DNA of 64,000 bases from Pseudomonas sp. RIT623. Its GTDB lineage: Bacteria; Pseudomonadota; Gammaproteobacteria; Pseudomonadales; Pseudomonadaceae. Both the position numbers and the translations under genes were made by a program. This document shows positions 44,487 through 55,683 of the stretch, one piece after another; the stretch's first letter is position 1; every line of letters begins with the position of its first letter. The notes beneath the pieces were generated by a model that worked only from the letters and a program-made list of their open reading frames with translations, had not been told where the DNA came from and made no database searches. The stretch is taken from contig NZ_SOZA01000022.1 in assembly GCF_004519305.1 (NCBI RefSeq), positions 20,022 through 84,021 of the forward strand. The letters run 5' to 3'.

Positions 44487-44589
44487 CTTGCATCAAGCGT
44501 GGCTGTCTTGTGCCTGAGGGCGCTTGGATAATGGCGTTATAGTGGCGTTTAATGAGGTCACAAAAACGACATGCGGATGGACCACGAAG

Positions 44590-46188
44590 ATGATGCGAGA
44601 AGGATCTCTGTCGACGGTAGAGCCCGTGCAGCCAGTGCCTGCGCGAACCCTTACCGGTATCGCCCTGATGCAGGGGGTGGCTGTGCGCGCGCTGCTGACA
44701 GCCATGGCCTACGCTGGGCTGGCCTTGTACCTGGCCATACCCCTGGGGCTGTTGGTGCTATGGCTTCCCCAGGGGTGGCGCCCGGCGCCGGTGCAGGCAA
44801 CCCCTGCGGATGGCAAGAGCAGTGACTTGCTACAGGAACTGGCGCGCGGTACCAGCCACAACGCCCTGTCGGCGGCGGCGGTGGCCCACTCTGTGCAGCA
44901 ATTGGCGGCTCGGGTGCAGTCGCAACTGGGCGCCGCCCAAGAGATCGTCGGCAGCGCCGAGATCATGATCAGCACCGAACAGGCCACCGCCCAGCTCAGC
45001 CAACAAGCCCTGGATGCCGCGCGTTCGGCCCATCGCAGCAGTGTGGCGGGCAGCCTGGTGCTCGCCGAGTCGATGCAGAGCATGCGAGACCTGAGCGCAC
45101 GGGCCAGCGCCAGCCGTGAGCTGATAGAAGCATTGCACCAGCGCAGCGAGGACATCGCCCGGGTCACCTTGGTGATCCAGGCCATTGCCAGCCAGACCAA
45201 CCTGCTGGCCCTTAACGCTGCCATCGAAGCGGCGCGTGCCGGCGAGCACGGGCGTGGCTTCGCGGTGGTCGCCGACGAAGTGCGTGGCCTGGCCGGACGC
45301 ACTGCCAGTGCCACCGAGGAGGTCGGGCAGATGGTGGCGGACATCCAGGCGCGTACAGCCCAGGTGGTGGCGCAGATCCGTGGGCTGGCCGATGACCTTG
45401 GCCTTGGCGTCGAGCAAGTCGAGCACACCGGCGGGCAGTTGACGCAGATCGCCGAGTTGGCGGCCAGTGTCGAAGGGCAGGTGGGTGAGATCGCCGAAGG
45501 TACGCAGACCAACCAGGCCCAGCTCGATACCTTGTTCCAGGCCGTGGCCCAAGTGCGCAGCGACCTTGAAGTCAGCGACCAGCAGACTCGGCGCCTGGCC
45601 AAGGCCGCGGTGCAAATGGAGGGGCAGGTCGAAAACCTCAGCGAGCGCCTGGCCGAAGTCGGGCTGGACGCCTATCACCAGCGGGTTTTCGAGCTGGCCC
45701 AGGAGGGCGTGCGGCAAATCGGCGAGCGCTTCGAGGCCGATATCGAGCAGGGGCGGATCAGTCTCGACGATTTGTTCGATCGCCACTATCGGCCGATCCC
45801 CGGTATGCAGCCGCCGCGCTACACCACGCGTTTCGATCAGTACACCGACAAGGTGTTGCCGCAGATCCAGGAGCCGCTGTTGCAGCATGAGGGGGTGGTT
45901 TATGCCATCGCCTGTACCCAGCAGGGCTATGTCCCCACCCATAACAATGCGTTCAACCAGTCGTTGACCGGTGATACGCAGCACGACACCGCGCACAACC
46001 GCAGCAAACGCACCTTCGACGATCGCACTGGCATTCGCTGCGGTAGCCACCAACAGCGGCTGTTGTTGCAAACCTATACCCGCGATACGGGTGAGCTGAT
46101 GCACGACCTGTCGGTACCGATCTTTGTCCTGGGGCGGCACTGGGGTGGGCTGCGCCTGGGTTATCGTCCGGAACCGGGGCTGGATTGA
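44590..46188 (+). CDS. Methyl-accepting chemotaxis protein with C-terminal sensor-like region
   Basis: The product is about 532 residues; the start is uncertain (ATG 44590 or 44593, weak GAAG upstream). One hydrophobic region (ALLTAMAYAGLALYLAIPLGL LVLW, split here by a space) near residues 35-58 is followed at once by the helical signalling domain with no visible HAMP. The hairpin tip is present (LALNAAIEAARAGEHGRGFA, then VVADEVRGLAGRTASAT). Residues ~360-530 form a separate C-terminal domain with RFDQYTDKVLPQIQEPLLQ, GYVPTHNNAFNQ, SKRTFDDRTGIRCGSH and VPIFVLGRHWGGLRLGYR, seen in other MCPs of this type. It lacks a large periplasmic domain, so its stimulus is probably sensed in the cytoplasm. 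Confidence 0.88.
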   Translation: MMREGSLSTVEPVQPVPARTLTGIALMQGVAVRALLTAMAYAGLALYLAIPLGLLVLWLPQGWRPAPVQATPADGKSSDLLQELARGTSHNALSAAAVAHSVQQLAARVQSQLGAAQEIVGSAEIMISTEQATAQLSQQALDAARSAHRSSVAGSLVLAESMQSMRDLSARASASRELIEALHQRSEDIARVTLVIQAIASQTNLLALNAAIEAARAGEHGRGFAVVADEVRGLAGRTASATEEVGQMVADIQARTAQVVAQIRGLADDLGLGVEQVEHTGGQLTQIAELAASVEGQVGEIAEGTQTNQAQLDTLFQAVAQVRSDLEVSDQQTRRLAKAAVQMEGQVENLSERLAEVGLDAYHQRVFELAQEGVRQIGERFEADIEQGRISLDDLFDRHYRPIPGMQPPRYTTRFDQYTDKVLPQIQEPLLQHEGVVYAIACTQQGYVPTHNNAFNQSLTGDTQHDTAHNRSKRTFDDRTGIRCGSHQQRLLLQTYTRDTGELMHDLSVPIFVLGRHWGGLRLGYRPEPGLD

Positions 46189-46301
46189 CGTACCTTTGTT
46201 GCCTTGGCTGCAATACAGCTGTACTGGCAGGTGCTGTTCTTTGCTCCCGGCAGGCCGTATCATGTGCACATCGTTAGGTTGCTAATTAAATTCCGGAGGG
46301 G

Positions 46302-46499
46302 ATGATGAATAGCCGAGTCGATGTGGCGGTGATGATCGGTAGTGGTGTACCGCGGTCGTTCCAGGCGCTGGGCTGGCGGCTGTGCTGGGTGGTGCTGGTC
46401 GATGGCGAACGCCGCGGCACGGCGTTCGCCAGCCGCGACGAGGCGCTGGAGTGCCAGGCGGCCTGGCAGGCGCAACTGGCCAGGTGTCAGGCGGCCTGA
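46302..46499 (+). CDS. Small conserved hypothetical protein
   Basis: The product has 65 residues (or 64 from the next ATG). CCGGAGGGG lies just upstream, a strong ribosome-binding site. The sequence MNSRVDVAVMIGSGVPRSFQ continues into a compact hydrophobic core (WRLCWVVLVDGERRGTAF) and an Ala/Gln-rich helix. There is no signal or domain that I recognise. It overlaps the end of a convergent small gene by 13 bases. Confidence 0.6.
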   Translation: MMNSRVDVAVMIGSGVPRSFQALGWRLCWVVLVDGERRGTAFASRDEALECQAAWQAQLARCQAA

Positions 46500-46687
46500 A
46501 TTCGGCGTTCGAAGTGGCGAGCCAGCTCGCAGGCATCTTTGTGGCGCTGGCGAAACCCTCTCACTCGGCCTGTGTCGCGTTCGGCGATATGATAAAAGGC
46601 AATACCGGCGGGAATGACGATGTAACGAGGTATTCCCAGACACGAATTGTTGCGTGCCTCTCGACGGATTTCAGTGTTTTCGTGCAT
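46487..46687 (-). CDS. Small conserved hypothetical protein
   Basis: The product has 66 residues (MHENTEIRREARNNSCLGIP, then YIVIPAGIAFYHIAERDTGR, ending in an Arg-rich helix). AGGGGA is seven bases before the ATG on the minus strand, which supports translation. It has no membrane span or signal. The family is unknown to me. A 23-codon frame lies just upstream on the same strand (46718-46789). Confidence 0.55.
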   Translation of the reverse strand: MHENTEIRREARNNSCLGIPRYIVIPAGIAFYHIAERDTGRVRGFRQRHKDACELARHFERRIQAA

Positions 46688-46717
46688 ATTCGTTCCCCTG
46701 TAATGCGCGACTGAAGC

Positions 46718-46789
46718 TCAGCGGCCCTTTCTGGCGAAAGCGGTGACACTGTTTGTCGCATCCTTTCTGGCCTTTTTACTGTCAGACAT
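46718..46789 (-). CDS. Possible 23-residue peptide
   Basis: An ATG at 46789 preceded by AGGAA opens a 23-codon frame with a basic product (MSDSKKARKDATNSVTAFAR followed by KGR) ending 30 bases before the next small gene. It may be a leader peptide or a microprotein, or it may be chance. Confidence 0.3.
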   Translation of the reverse strand: MSDSKKARKDATNSVTAFARKGR

Positions 46790-47001
46790 TACGTTTCCTA
46801 TTACGGAATCATGCCGAAGCTTACTTCGCGCCGCCTTGCAGTGGCTGGGTGAATCCTTTCCCGATTGCTCGCAAGGTTTGCCGGGTGGATGCTTCGCGGC
46901 CTGGTTTCACGGCCCTTCGGGCCTGACTTTTAAGTGGCAGCCACCTGACGCGACAGGCGTATGTGGCGTGGCCGATTGCAATCGATGTGAGGAGCCTTTC
47001 A
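46790..47001. other. Intergenic region
   Basis: No convincing gene is seen. A GGCCCTTCGGGCC hairpin lies at about 46910-46922, and GAGGAG at 46989-46994 serves the next gene. The promoters of the divergent small genes should be here. Confidence 0.4.
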
Positions 47002-47472
47002 TTGGCAGTCAGTACTCTGGATACCCATGCCCTGTTCGCCTTGGGCGACTTGCGCGCCAAGTTGGTCAAGCTGTTCCATGGGCGTTTCATCTATGTCACC
47101 GAGCAGAACCCGGAAGGTCTGTACATGGCCGAGATCGACACCGATGACGCGATGGTGGTCGATGACAAGCAACGCCTGGAGCTGAAAGTGGGTGACCACT
47201 TTCGCGCCGCCGTGCTGCCCAGCCGCGAAGGCGGCAAGCTGGAGCTGCGTTTTCGCGAGATCAAGTTGAACGTCTACGGCCAGGGCGATTACGCCTTTGT
47301 CTCGGTGCCGGAGGGCGATGGGATCGTGTTTCGCGACGGTCACGGCGTGATGCTGGTATTTGCCGCGCAGCAACAGGTACAGGAAGGCCTGGGCAAGTTG
47401 CTCAAGGCGGTGACCGGCAAGGTCGCCAAGTGGCGCAAAGGCGAGCTGACCACCTTTAAGGCCAGCGAGTGA
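47002..47472 (+). CDS. Conserved hypothetical protein with a TTG start
   Basis: The product has 156 residues. The likely start is TTG 47002, seven bases after GAGGAG; an in-frame ATG at 46963 has no ribosome-binding site. The sequence LDTHALFALGDLRAKLVKLF, YVTEQNPEGLYMAEIDTDDA and ELRFREIKLNVYGQGDYAFV suggests a soluble beta-rich protein. I cannot name the family. It is coupled by overlap (GTGA) to the next small gene. Confidence 0.7.
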   Translation: MAVSTLDTHALFALGDLRAKLVKLFHGRFIYVTEQNPEGLYMAEIDTDDAMVVDDKQRLELKVGDHFRAAVLPSREGGKLELRFREIKLNVYGQGDYAFVSVPEGDGIVFRDGHGVMLVFAAQQQVQEGLGKLLKAVTGKVAKWRKGELTTFKASE

Positions 47473-47672
47473 GCGAGTCCCGGGCGGACTTTCACCGACA
47501 GTATCAGGCCCAGGCGAACCAGGAGGCCGAGCGGCTGCTGGCGCGGCGTGATGCACTGCAGGGCGCCTGGCTCGACTGGGTGGCGGGTGAGTTGTATCGG
47601 CTCAAGCCTGCGCCCTATGCGGCGATGGTGCGGCGTGAGCTGCAGCGTTTGAGCCAGGCCCGCTCATCCTGA
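47469..47672 (+). CDS. Small helical protein, coupled to the upstream gene
   Basis: The product has 67 residues from GTG 47469, which overlaps the TGA of the preceding gene by four bases. The sequence SRADFHRQYQAQANQEAERL and VAGELYRLKPAPYAAMVRRE is a likely helical bundle. No family recognised. The tight overlap suggests that the two proteins act together. Confidence 0.65.
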   Translation: MSESRADFHRQYQAQANQEAERLLARRDALQGAWLDWVAGELYRLKPAPYAAMVRRELQRLSQARSS

Positions 47673-47734
47673 ATGACGCGGGATATGCCTGTTCTCCAAG
47701 CCTCGGCGCTGCCACAAAGGCTGTGAGCACCTGG

Positions 47735-48100
47735 TCAATTACCCCGATCCCGGCCACTGCTGACTTCCTCGGGCACTGCTTCGCCCGAGGTGCGCTTGCG
47801 AAACAGTGCCGCTCGCGCCAGCAACAGTGTGGTGACCGGCACGGTGATCGACAGCAGGATCGGAATCAGCCAGGCGTGCAGCACCGGGCTTTGCTTGAGC
47901 AGCGAAAAGTACAGGATCGAGGCCAGCGCCACGCACCAGGCGCCGATGGTCGAGGCCAGCGCGGGCGGATGCATGCGTTGGAAGAAATCCTTCAGGCGCA
48001 GCATGCCGATGGCGCCGATCAGGGCGAACAGGCTGCCCAGCAATAGCAGGGCAGACACCAGCAACTCCAGCCAGAACGGCAGTTCGACGGTTTCACTCAT
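47735..48100 (-). CDS. shaG: Na+/H+ antiporter subunit G
   Basis: The product has 121 residues with three hydrophobic segments (WLELLVSALLLLGSLFALIG, WCVALASILYFSLL and LIPILLSITVPVTTLLLARA). The RMHPPALASTIGAW motif is characteristic of MnhG/PhaG/ShaG. It is a small subunit of the multisubunit cation/proton antiporter. Last of six genes (shaA-C-D-E-F-G from 53792 down to 47735); it overlaps shaF by four bases. Confidence 0.92.
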   Translation of the reverse strand: MSETVELPFWLELLVSALLLLGSLFALIGAIGMLRLKDFFQRMHPPALASTIGAWCVALASILYFSLLKQSPVLHAWLIPILLSITVPVTTLLLARAALFRKRTSGEAVPEEVSSGRDRGN

Positions 48101-48375
48101 TCGATCACCTCGCCACGCAGCAGGAACTTGGCCAGGGCGAACGAGCCGACAAAGCCGAACAGGGCGATCAGCAGCGCGCCCTCGAAGTAGGTATCACTGG
48201 CGTAGCGAATGCCCAGCACCAGCATCATCAACATGCCCAGGATGTACAGGTAGTCCAGCGCCAGCACCCGGTCCTGGGCGGAAGGCCCGCGGAACAGCCG
48301 GATTAGCGCCAGGCCCATGGCCAAGGCGAAGATGAACAGGCTGGCGAGGACGGCATTGGCAAGCAGGCCGTTCAT
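48097..48375 (-). CDS. shaF: Na+/H+ antiporter subunit F
   Basis: The product has 92 residues with three spans. LIRLFRGPSAQDRVLALDYL is the MnhF/PhaF signature (GP-xxxDRVxALD). It starts in a four-base overlap with shaE and ends overlapping shaG, consistent with coupled translation of antiporter subunits. Confidence 0.93.
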   Translation of the reverse strand: MNGLLANAVLASLFIFALAMGLALIRLFRGPSAQDRVLALDYLYILGMLMMLVLGIRYASDTYFEGALLIALFGFVGSFALAKFLLRGEVIE

Positions 48376-48860
48376 TCGAAGATCTCCATCAACGGGCGTT
48401 CGTAGGTGTGCTTGAAGTGCGCGATGAAAGCCGCCTCGTCCTCCAGGTCGAACACATGCAGGAGTAGTACGCTGCGGTCCAGCGCCAGTTCCGACCAGAC
48501 CGTGCCCGGTACCACTGTAGTGATCATCGACAAGGCTGCCAGCCCATGGGCATCGCGCAGCGTCAGCGGAATGTGCACGAACGCTGAGCGCGGCGGCGTA
48601 CTACCGGCGCGCAGCACGCCACGGGCCACCTGCAGGTTGGAGAGGATCACATCGGTACCGACCCGGCAGATCAGCCGGGCGATCGTCAGTGGCCGGCGGA
48701 CGTGGGCATGCTGCGGGCGCAGTGGCGCCATCAGGATGGGCGCCAGCACCCCCAGCGCGGCAGCCAACAGCAGGTTGCCCGGGCTCATCGACAGGTTCAG
48801 TAGCAGCCACAGGGCGAACAGCGCCAGCGACAGCAGCGGCGCGGGGAACAGGCGGTTCAT
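48372..48860 (-). CDS. shaE: Na+/H+ antiporter subunit E
   Basis: The product has 162 residues. Two hydrophobic segments at the N-terminus (LLSLALFALWLLLNLSMSPG) are followed by the cytoplasmic part with ICRVGTDVILSNLQVARGVL and ALSMITTVVPGTVWSELALD, motifs of MnhE/PhaE. Four-base overlaps link it to shaD and shaF. Confidence 0.93.
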   Translation of the reverse strand: MNRLFPAPLLSLALFALWLLLNLSMSPGNLLLAAALGVLAPILMAPLRPQHAHVRRPLTIARLICRVGTDVILSNLQVARGVLRAGSTPPRSAFVHIPLTLRDAHGLAALSMITTVVPGTVWSELALDRSVLLLHVFDLEDEAAFIAHFKHTYERPLMEIFE

Positions 48861-50536
48861 GGCGTCACCTCGGCGCTGGCGGTGGTCGGGCCGGGCTGCG
48901 GCCGGGTCGCCATTACTGCTTCGATGTAGCGGTCAGGCGCCTGCAGGTTGGCGGCGGTGTCCTGGGTATAGCGCAGCAGCGGCTCGGCCTTGAGACTGAG
49001 GAAGATGCACAGGCCCAGGAGCATGACGATGGGCAGGCACTCGTAGCGGCGCAACACTGGCGAAGGACGCTCCTCGGGCTTCCAGAAGCGTTGGATGCCG
49101 ACGCGGCCAAAGGCGATCAGCGAAGCCATGCCCGAGAGAATCAGCAGGCTGACCAAGGCCCAGCCCGCCGCGCCCAACGGTTGCTCGGGGGCGATACCCA
49201 GGCCGTTGGGATTGAACAGCGCGCTGATCAGGTTGAGCTTGCCGATGAAGCCCGACAGCGGCGGCATGCCGATGATCAACAGGGCGCAGGCAATGAAGCT
49301 CAGGCCGAGGAAGGCCATGGTCCAGGGAATGATCTGGCCGATCACCGCCTTCTGCTCGTCGTCGAGGTTGATGCCCTTGGGTGGGTGCAGTGACTCGAGC
49401 GGTGAGGGCATCACATCTTCTTCGTCATCCAGCGGCGCCTCGTTGGCCGAGCGCGAGCGCTCGACCAGCTCGGCCAGCAGGAACAGCGCGCACAGCGCCA
49501 GGGTGGAGCTGGCCAGGTAGAACAGCGCGGCGCCGGTCAGTACCGCTTGGCCGAAGCCGATGGCGGCCATCAGGGTGCCGGCCGAGACCAGGATGCTCAG
49601 GGCCGCCAGACGCTCCAGGCGCTGGGCGGCGAGGATCGACGCCGCGGCCACGGCCAGGGTCGCCAGGCCACCGTACACCAACCATTCGCCACCGAACTGC
49701 GCCGAGGCCCCGGCTTGGCTGGAGAACAGCAAGCTCCACAGGCGCAGCACGGCGTACAGGCCAACCTTGGTCATGATCGCGAACAGCGCGGCCACCGGTG
49801 CGCTGGCCGAGGAGTAGGCCGGCACCAACCAGAAGTTCAGCGGCCAGATCCCGGCCTTGGCCAGGAAGGCGATGGCCAGGATCGCCGCGCCGGCGTGCAG
49901 CAGGCCGCGGTCGGCCTCGGGGACCAGTGGCACCTTCAGTGCCAGGTCAGCCATGTTCAGGGTGCCGGTCACGCCATAGAGCATGGCTGCGCCCACCAGG
50001 AACAGCGATGAGGCGAACAGGTTGATGGCAATGTAGTGCAGGCCGGCCTTGACCCGTGCGCGCCCCGAGCCGTGCAACAGCAAGCCGTAGGAGGCTGCCA
50101 GCAGCACTTCGAAGAACACGAACAGGTTGAACAGGTCGGCGGTGAGGAACGCGCCGTACAGGCCCATGAGCTGGATCTGGAACAGCGCGTGGAAGCTGGC
50201 CCCGGCACCATCCCAGCGGGCGCGGGCGAACAGCAGCGCGCTGCTGCCGACGATGCCGGTCAGCACCAGCAGCAGCGCTGAAAGGTGGTCGACCACCAGC
50301 ACGATGCCGAACGGCACCGGCCAGTTGCCCGGCAGGTAGACACCGATGGACTCGGCCTGGCCCTGGGTGCGCACCCAGGTCAGCAGGGTGATGGCGATGC
50401 CGAGCCCGGCGAAGGTGGACAGCAGGTTCAGCCGTGCCTTGAGCCAGCGGTGTTTTTCGCCGATCAGCAGCATTAGCGCCGCGGTGATCAGCGGCAGCAG
50501 GATCGGGGCAATGATCAGTTGGCTCGTCCCGCTCAT
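48857..50536 (-). CDS. shaD: Na+/H+ antiporter subunit D
   Basis: The product has 559 residues of the NuoL/M/N-like proton-pumping family with about 14 spans. Landmarks include LVVDHLSALLLVLTGIVGSS, GLYGAFLTADLFNLFVFFEV and AKAGIWPLNFWLVPAYSSAS, the conserved Lys/Glu helix residues of the proton path. A charged loop near residue 360-385 (EEDVMPSPLESLHPPKG) is longer than in many homologues. It overlaps shaC by four bases. Confidence 0.94.
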   Translation of the reverse strand: MSGTSQLIIAPILLPLITAALMLLIGEKHRWLKARLNLLSTFAGLGIAITLLTWVRTQGQAESIGVYLPGNWPVPFGIVLVVDHLSALLLVLTGIVGSSALLFARARWDGAGASFHALFQIQLMGLYGAFLTADLFNLFVFFEVLLAASYGLLLHGSGRARVKAGLHYIAINLFASSLFLVGAAMLYGVTGTLNMADLALKVPLVPEADRGLLHAGAAILAIAFLAKAGIWPLNFWLVPAYSSASAPVAALFAIMTKVGLYAVLRLWSLLFSSQAGASAQFGGEWLVYGGLATLAVAAASILAAQRLERLAALSILVSAGTLMAAIGFGQAVLTGAALFYLASSTLALCALFLLAELVERSRSANEAPLDDEEDVMPSPLESLHPPKGINLDDEQKAVIGQIIPWTMAFLGLSFIACALLIIGMPPLSGFIGKLNLISALFNPNGLGIAPEQPLGAAGWALVSLLILSGMASLIAFGRVGIQRFWKPEERPSPVLRRYECLPIVMLLGLCIFLSLKAEPLLRYTQDTAANLQAPDRYIEAVMATRPQPGPTTASAEVTP

Positions 50537-50876
50537 TCTTCACGCTCCCGGCCGTCGACGTGGTCGGTGCCGGTCAGCCCGCGCGATGCCAGCAGCACCA
50601 CCAGGAACAGCGCGGTCATGGCAAAGCTGATGACGATGGCGGTCAGCACCAACGCCTGGGGCAACGGGTCGGTGTAGTGCAGCAGATCTTGCGGCACGCC
50701 GTCCTTGATGATCGGCTCACGGCCGATGAACAGGCTGCCCATGCTGAAGATGAACAGGTTGACGCCGTAGGACAGCAGGCACAGGCCCATGATCACCTGG
50801 TAGGTACGTGGGCGCAGTACCAGCCATACCCCGGAGGCGGCCAGCACGCCGATGGCGACTGCAATGACTTCTTCCA

Positions 50877-50877
<1 letters not shown>
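50533..50877 (-). CDS. shaC: Na+/H+ antiporter subunit C
   Basis: The product has 114 residues of the NuoK-like family: three spans with VWLVLRPRTYQVIMGLCLLS and YGVNLFIFSMGSL, then DPLPQALVLTAIVISFAMTA, the MnhC signature. It starts one base inside the end of shaA and overlaps shaD by four bases. Confidence 0.94.
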
Positions 50878-53792
<2,915 letters not shown>

Positions 53793-54030
53793 AGCGTTTT
53801 ATTCTGGAGAAGTTTGCCAAGGATCATACGTGCCGGTCGGTTGATCACCAACACGCAAGCGGTTGCAGGATCCTACAAATGTGCTGTGACACGCTGTTTT
53901 TTTATAACAGTTTTTTACAGAGCATAGCGGCTGAGCGCGCGCCCGTGGGGCTGCTTTGCAGCCCATCGCCAGCAAGCCGGCTGCCACAGGTCTGGTTCAA
54001 GGCATGAGGCTGCTGGGGTCGTCGTGTGGG
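53793..54030. other. Intergenic region upstream of the antiporter operon
   Basis: The 238 bases include an AT-rich patch (TTTTTTTATAACAGTTTTTT near 53898-53917, a likely promoter zone for shaA) and a REP-like CGCCAGCAAGCCGGCTGCCACAGG stretch at 53967-53990. No gene is visible. Confidence 0.4.
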
Positions 54031-54975
54031 CTACAGTCCCGCCTCGCGCTGACGCGGCTCATCGTCCTGCAAGGCGTCGGCTTGATCCTGACGGCGAATC
54101 TTCAACTCGCTCACCACCACCGCCAGCACGATCAGCAGGCCGCCGATCAGGGCCACGCCAGGCAGGCGTTCGCCGGCAATACGCCCGACAATCCCGGCCC
54201 ATACCGGTTCGCCGGCATAGATCAGCGTGGCGCGGGTCGGCGAAACCGACTTCTGCGCCCAATTCATCGCCACCTGGATCACCGCGCTCATCGCCCCCAG
54301 GCCCACGGCGCTGGCCACCAGCAACCAGGAAAAATCGGCAATGCGCTCCTGGGTCGGCACGATCATCAGGAATGCCAGCGCCGAGGCGGTGGCCAGTTGC
54401 ACCACGGTGACCCGACGCACGTCCACCTTGCCGGCGTAGCGGCTGATCAGGATGATCTCGCCGGCGATCGCCACGGCGCTGACCAGGGTCACCAGTTCAC
54501 CCTCGCTGAAATGCAGCGAGCCGCCCTCGGGGCCGGCCAGCAGCATCAGGCCGACGAACGCCAGGCAGATGCCGATGCTCGGCATCAATCCCGGGCGACG
54601 CCCCAGCACCAGCCATTGCAGCAGCGGCACGAACGGCACGTACAGCGCGGTAATAAAGGCCGACTGGCTGCTGCTGATGGTTTGCAGGCCCATGGTCTGC
54701 AGGCCGTAGCCGAGCATGATCGACACGCCGATGAGCAATCCGGCCTTGAGCTCGGTGAAGGTCAGCCCCGGCAACGAGCGCGCCGAAACCAGCCCGACGA
54801 ACAGGGCGGCGGCGGCGAAGCGCAGGCCGACGAAGAACATCGGCCCGCTGACGGTCATGACGTTGTGCACGATGAGGAAGGTGCCGCCCCAGAGCATGGT
54901 GATGAACACCAGCACCAGTTCGGCCTTGCTCAGGCGGAAGGTGATGGCGGCTGTGCTGGGGGCGGTCTGGCTCAT
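54031..54975 (-). CDS. EamA/DMT-family exporter
   Basis: The product has 314 residues from ATG 54975 with ten predicted spans and two EamA repeats (ELVLVFITMLWGGTFLIVHN and, in the second half, LLVASAVGLGAMSAVIQVAM, then TLIYAGEPVWAGIVGRIAGE). Such proteins export amino acids, metabolites or drugs. It is divergent from an XRE-cupin regulator (55048), 72 bases apart, and that spacer carries a motif shared with the rhtA promoter, so this transporter is the likely target of the regulator. Confidence 0.88.
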   Translation of the reverse strand: MSQTAPSTAAITFRLSKAELVLVFITMLWGGTFLIVHNVMTVSGPMFFVGLRFAAAALFVGLVSARSLPGLTFTELKAGLLIGVSIMLGYGLQTMGLQTISSSQSAFITALYVPFVPLLQWLVLGRRPGLMPSIGICLAFVGLMLLAGPEGGSLHFSEGELVTLVSAVAIAGEIILISRYAGKVDVRRVTVVQLATASALAFLMIVPTQERIADFSWLLVASAVGLGAMSAVIQVAMNWAQKSVSPTRATLIYAGEPVWAGIVGRIAGERLPGVALIGGLLIVLAVVVSELKIRRQDQADALQDDEPRQREAGL

Positions 54976-55025
54976 GGTCTTGCGTGCTCGGAAGGGGCGG
55001 CGCACAATTCGCCGCAAAGTGGGCA

Positions 55026-55067
55026 GTATACTGCGCAGCCCCTACCAGTGAGCAATATAGTGCACAA
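55026..55067. promoter_or_regulatory. Candidate operator between EamA exporter and XRE-cupin regulator
   Basis: TGAGCAATATAGTGCACAA at 55049-55067 matches TGCGCAATATAGTGCGCAA upstream of rhtA (63501-63519) at 17 of 19 bases. A related TATACTGCGCA lies at 55027-55037, within the palindrome AGTATACT that could serve as a -10. The motif covers the start codon of the regulator gene, suggesting autoregulation. Confidence 0.55.
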
Positions 55068-55623
55068 AAATTCCGAGCACCGTGCTTCGGTGCTGCAGCA
55101 TGTCAGCCAGAACGTTCGCCGCCTGCGTAGCGATGCTGGTCTGAGCCAGAGCGTCCTGGCCGAGCGTTCCGGGGTCAGCCGGCGAATGCTGGTGGCCATC
55201 GAGGCGGGCGAGAAGAATGTCAGCCTGACCACCCTTGACCTGATCGCCGAAGCGCTGGGGGTGGCATTCAGTACGTTGATCCAGGCGCCAGAGCACCGAG
55301 ATCCCAGCCGTATCGACGAGCTGGCCTGGGCTGGCGAGCACCCCGCCAGCCGAGCCGTATTGCTGGGCAGCAGCCCGGCACGGCGCGAGGTGGAGCTGTG
55401 GGAGTGGACCCTGGCGCCTGGCGAATGCTACGCCAGCGAAGCCGACGCGGCCGGCTGGAGCGAGCAGATCTATGTGGCCGAAGGCTGCCTGACCCTGATC
55501 ATTGAGGGCGGCGAGCGGCAGTTGGCCCGGGGCGAGTTCTTTGTCTTCCCCAGCGATTGCCGCTACGCCTACCGCAATGACGGCGAGGTGAGCGTGCGCT
55601 TTGTCCGCAACGTGGTGATCTGA
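55048..55623 (+). CDS. XRE-family regulator with cupin domain
   Basis: The product has about 191 residues from GTG 55048; an alternative GTG at 55060 exists, and neither has a ribosome-binding site. The HTH is VLAERSGVSRRMLVAIEAGE (residues ~35-54). A cupin barrel follows at ~110-190 (YVAEGCLTLIIEGGERQLAR and GEFFVFPSDCRYAYRNDGEV). This architecture senses small metabolites. Its divergent neighbour is an EamA exporter. The motif overlapping its start codon also lies upstream of rhtA, implying a small regulon. Confidence 0.85.
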   Translation: MSNIVHKNSEHRASVLQHVSQNVRRLRSDAGLSQSVLAERSGVSRRMLVAIEAGEKNVSLTTLDLIAEALGVAFSTLIQAPEHRDPSRIDELAWAGEHPASRAVLLGSSPARREVELWEWTLAPGECYASEADAAGWSEQIYVAEGCLTLIIEGGERQLARGEFFVFPSDCRYAYRNDGEVSVRFVRNVVI

Positions 55624-55683
55624 ACGCTTGGCCAACGGCCAACTGTGGGCACCGGCCGTGCCGGTATTGCGCTGGCGAGGCTC

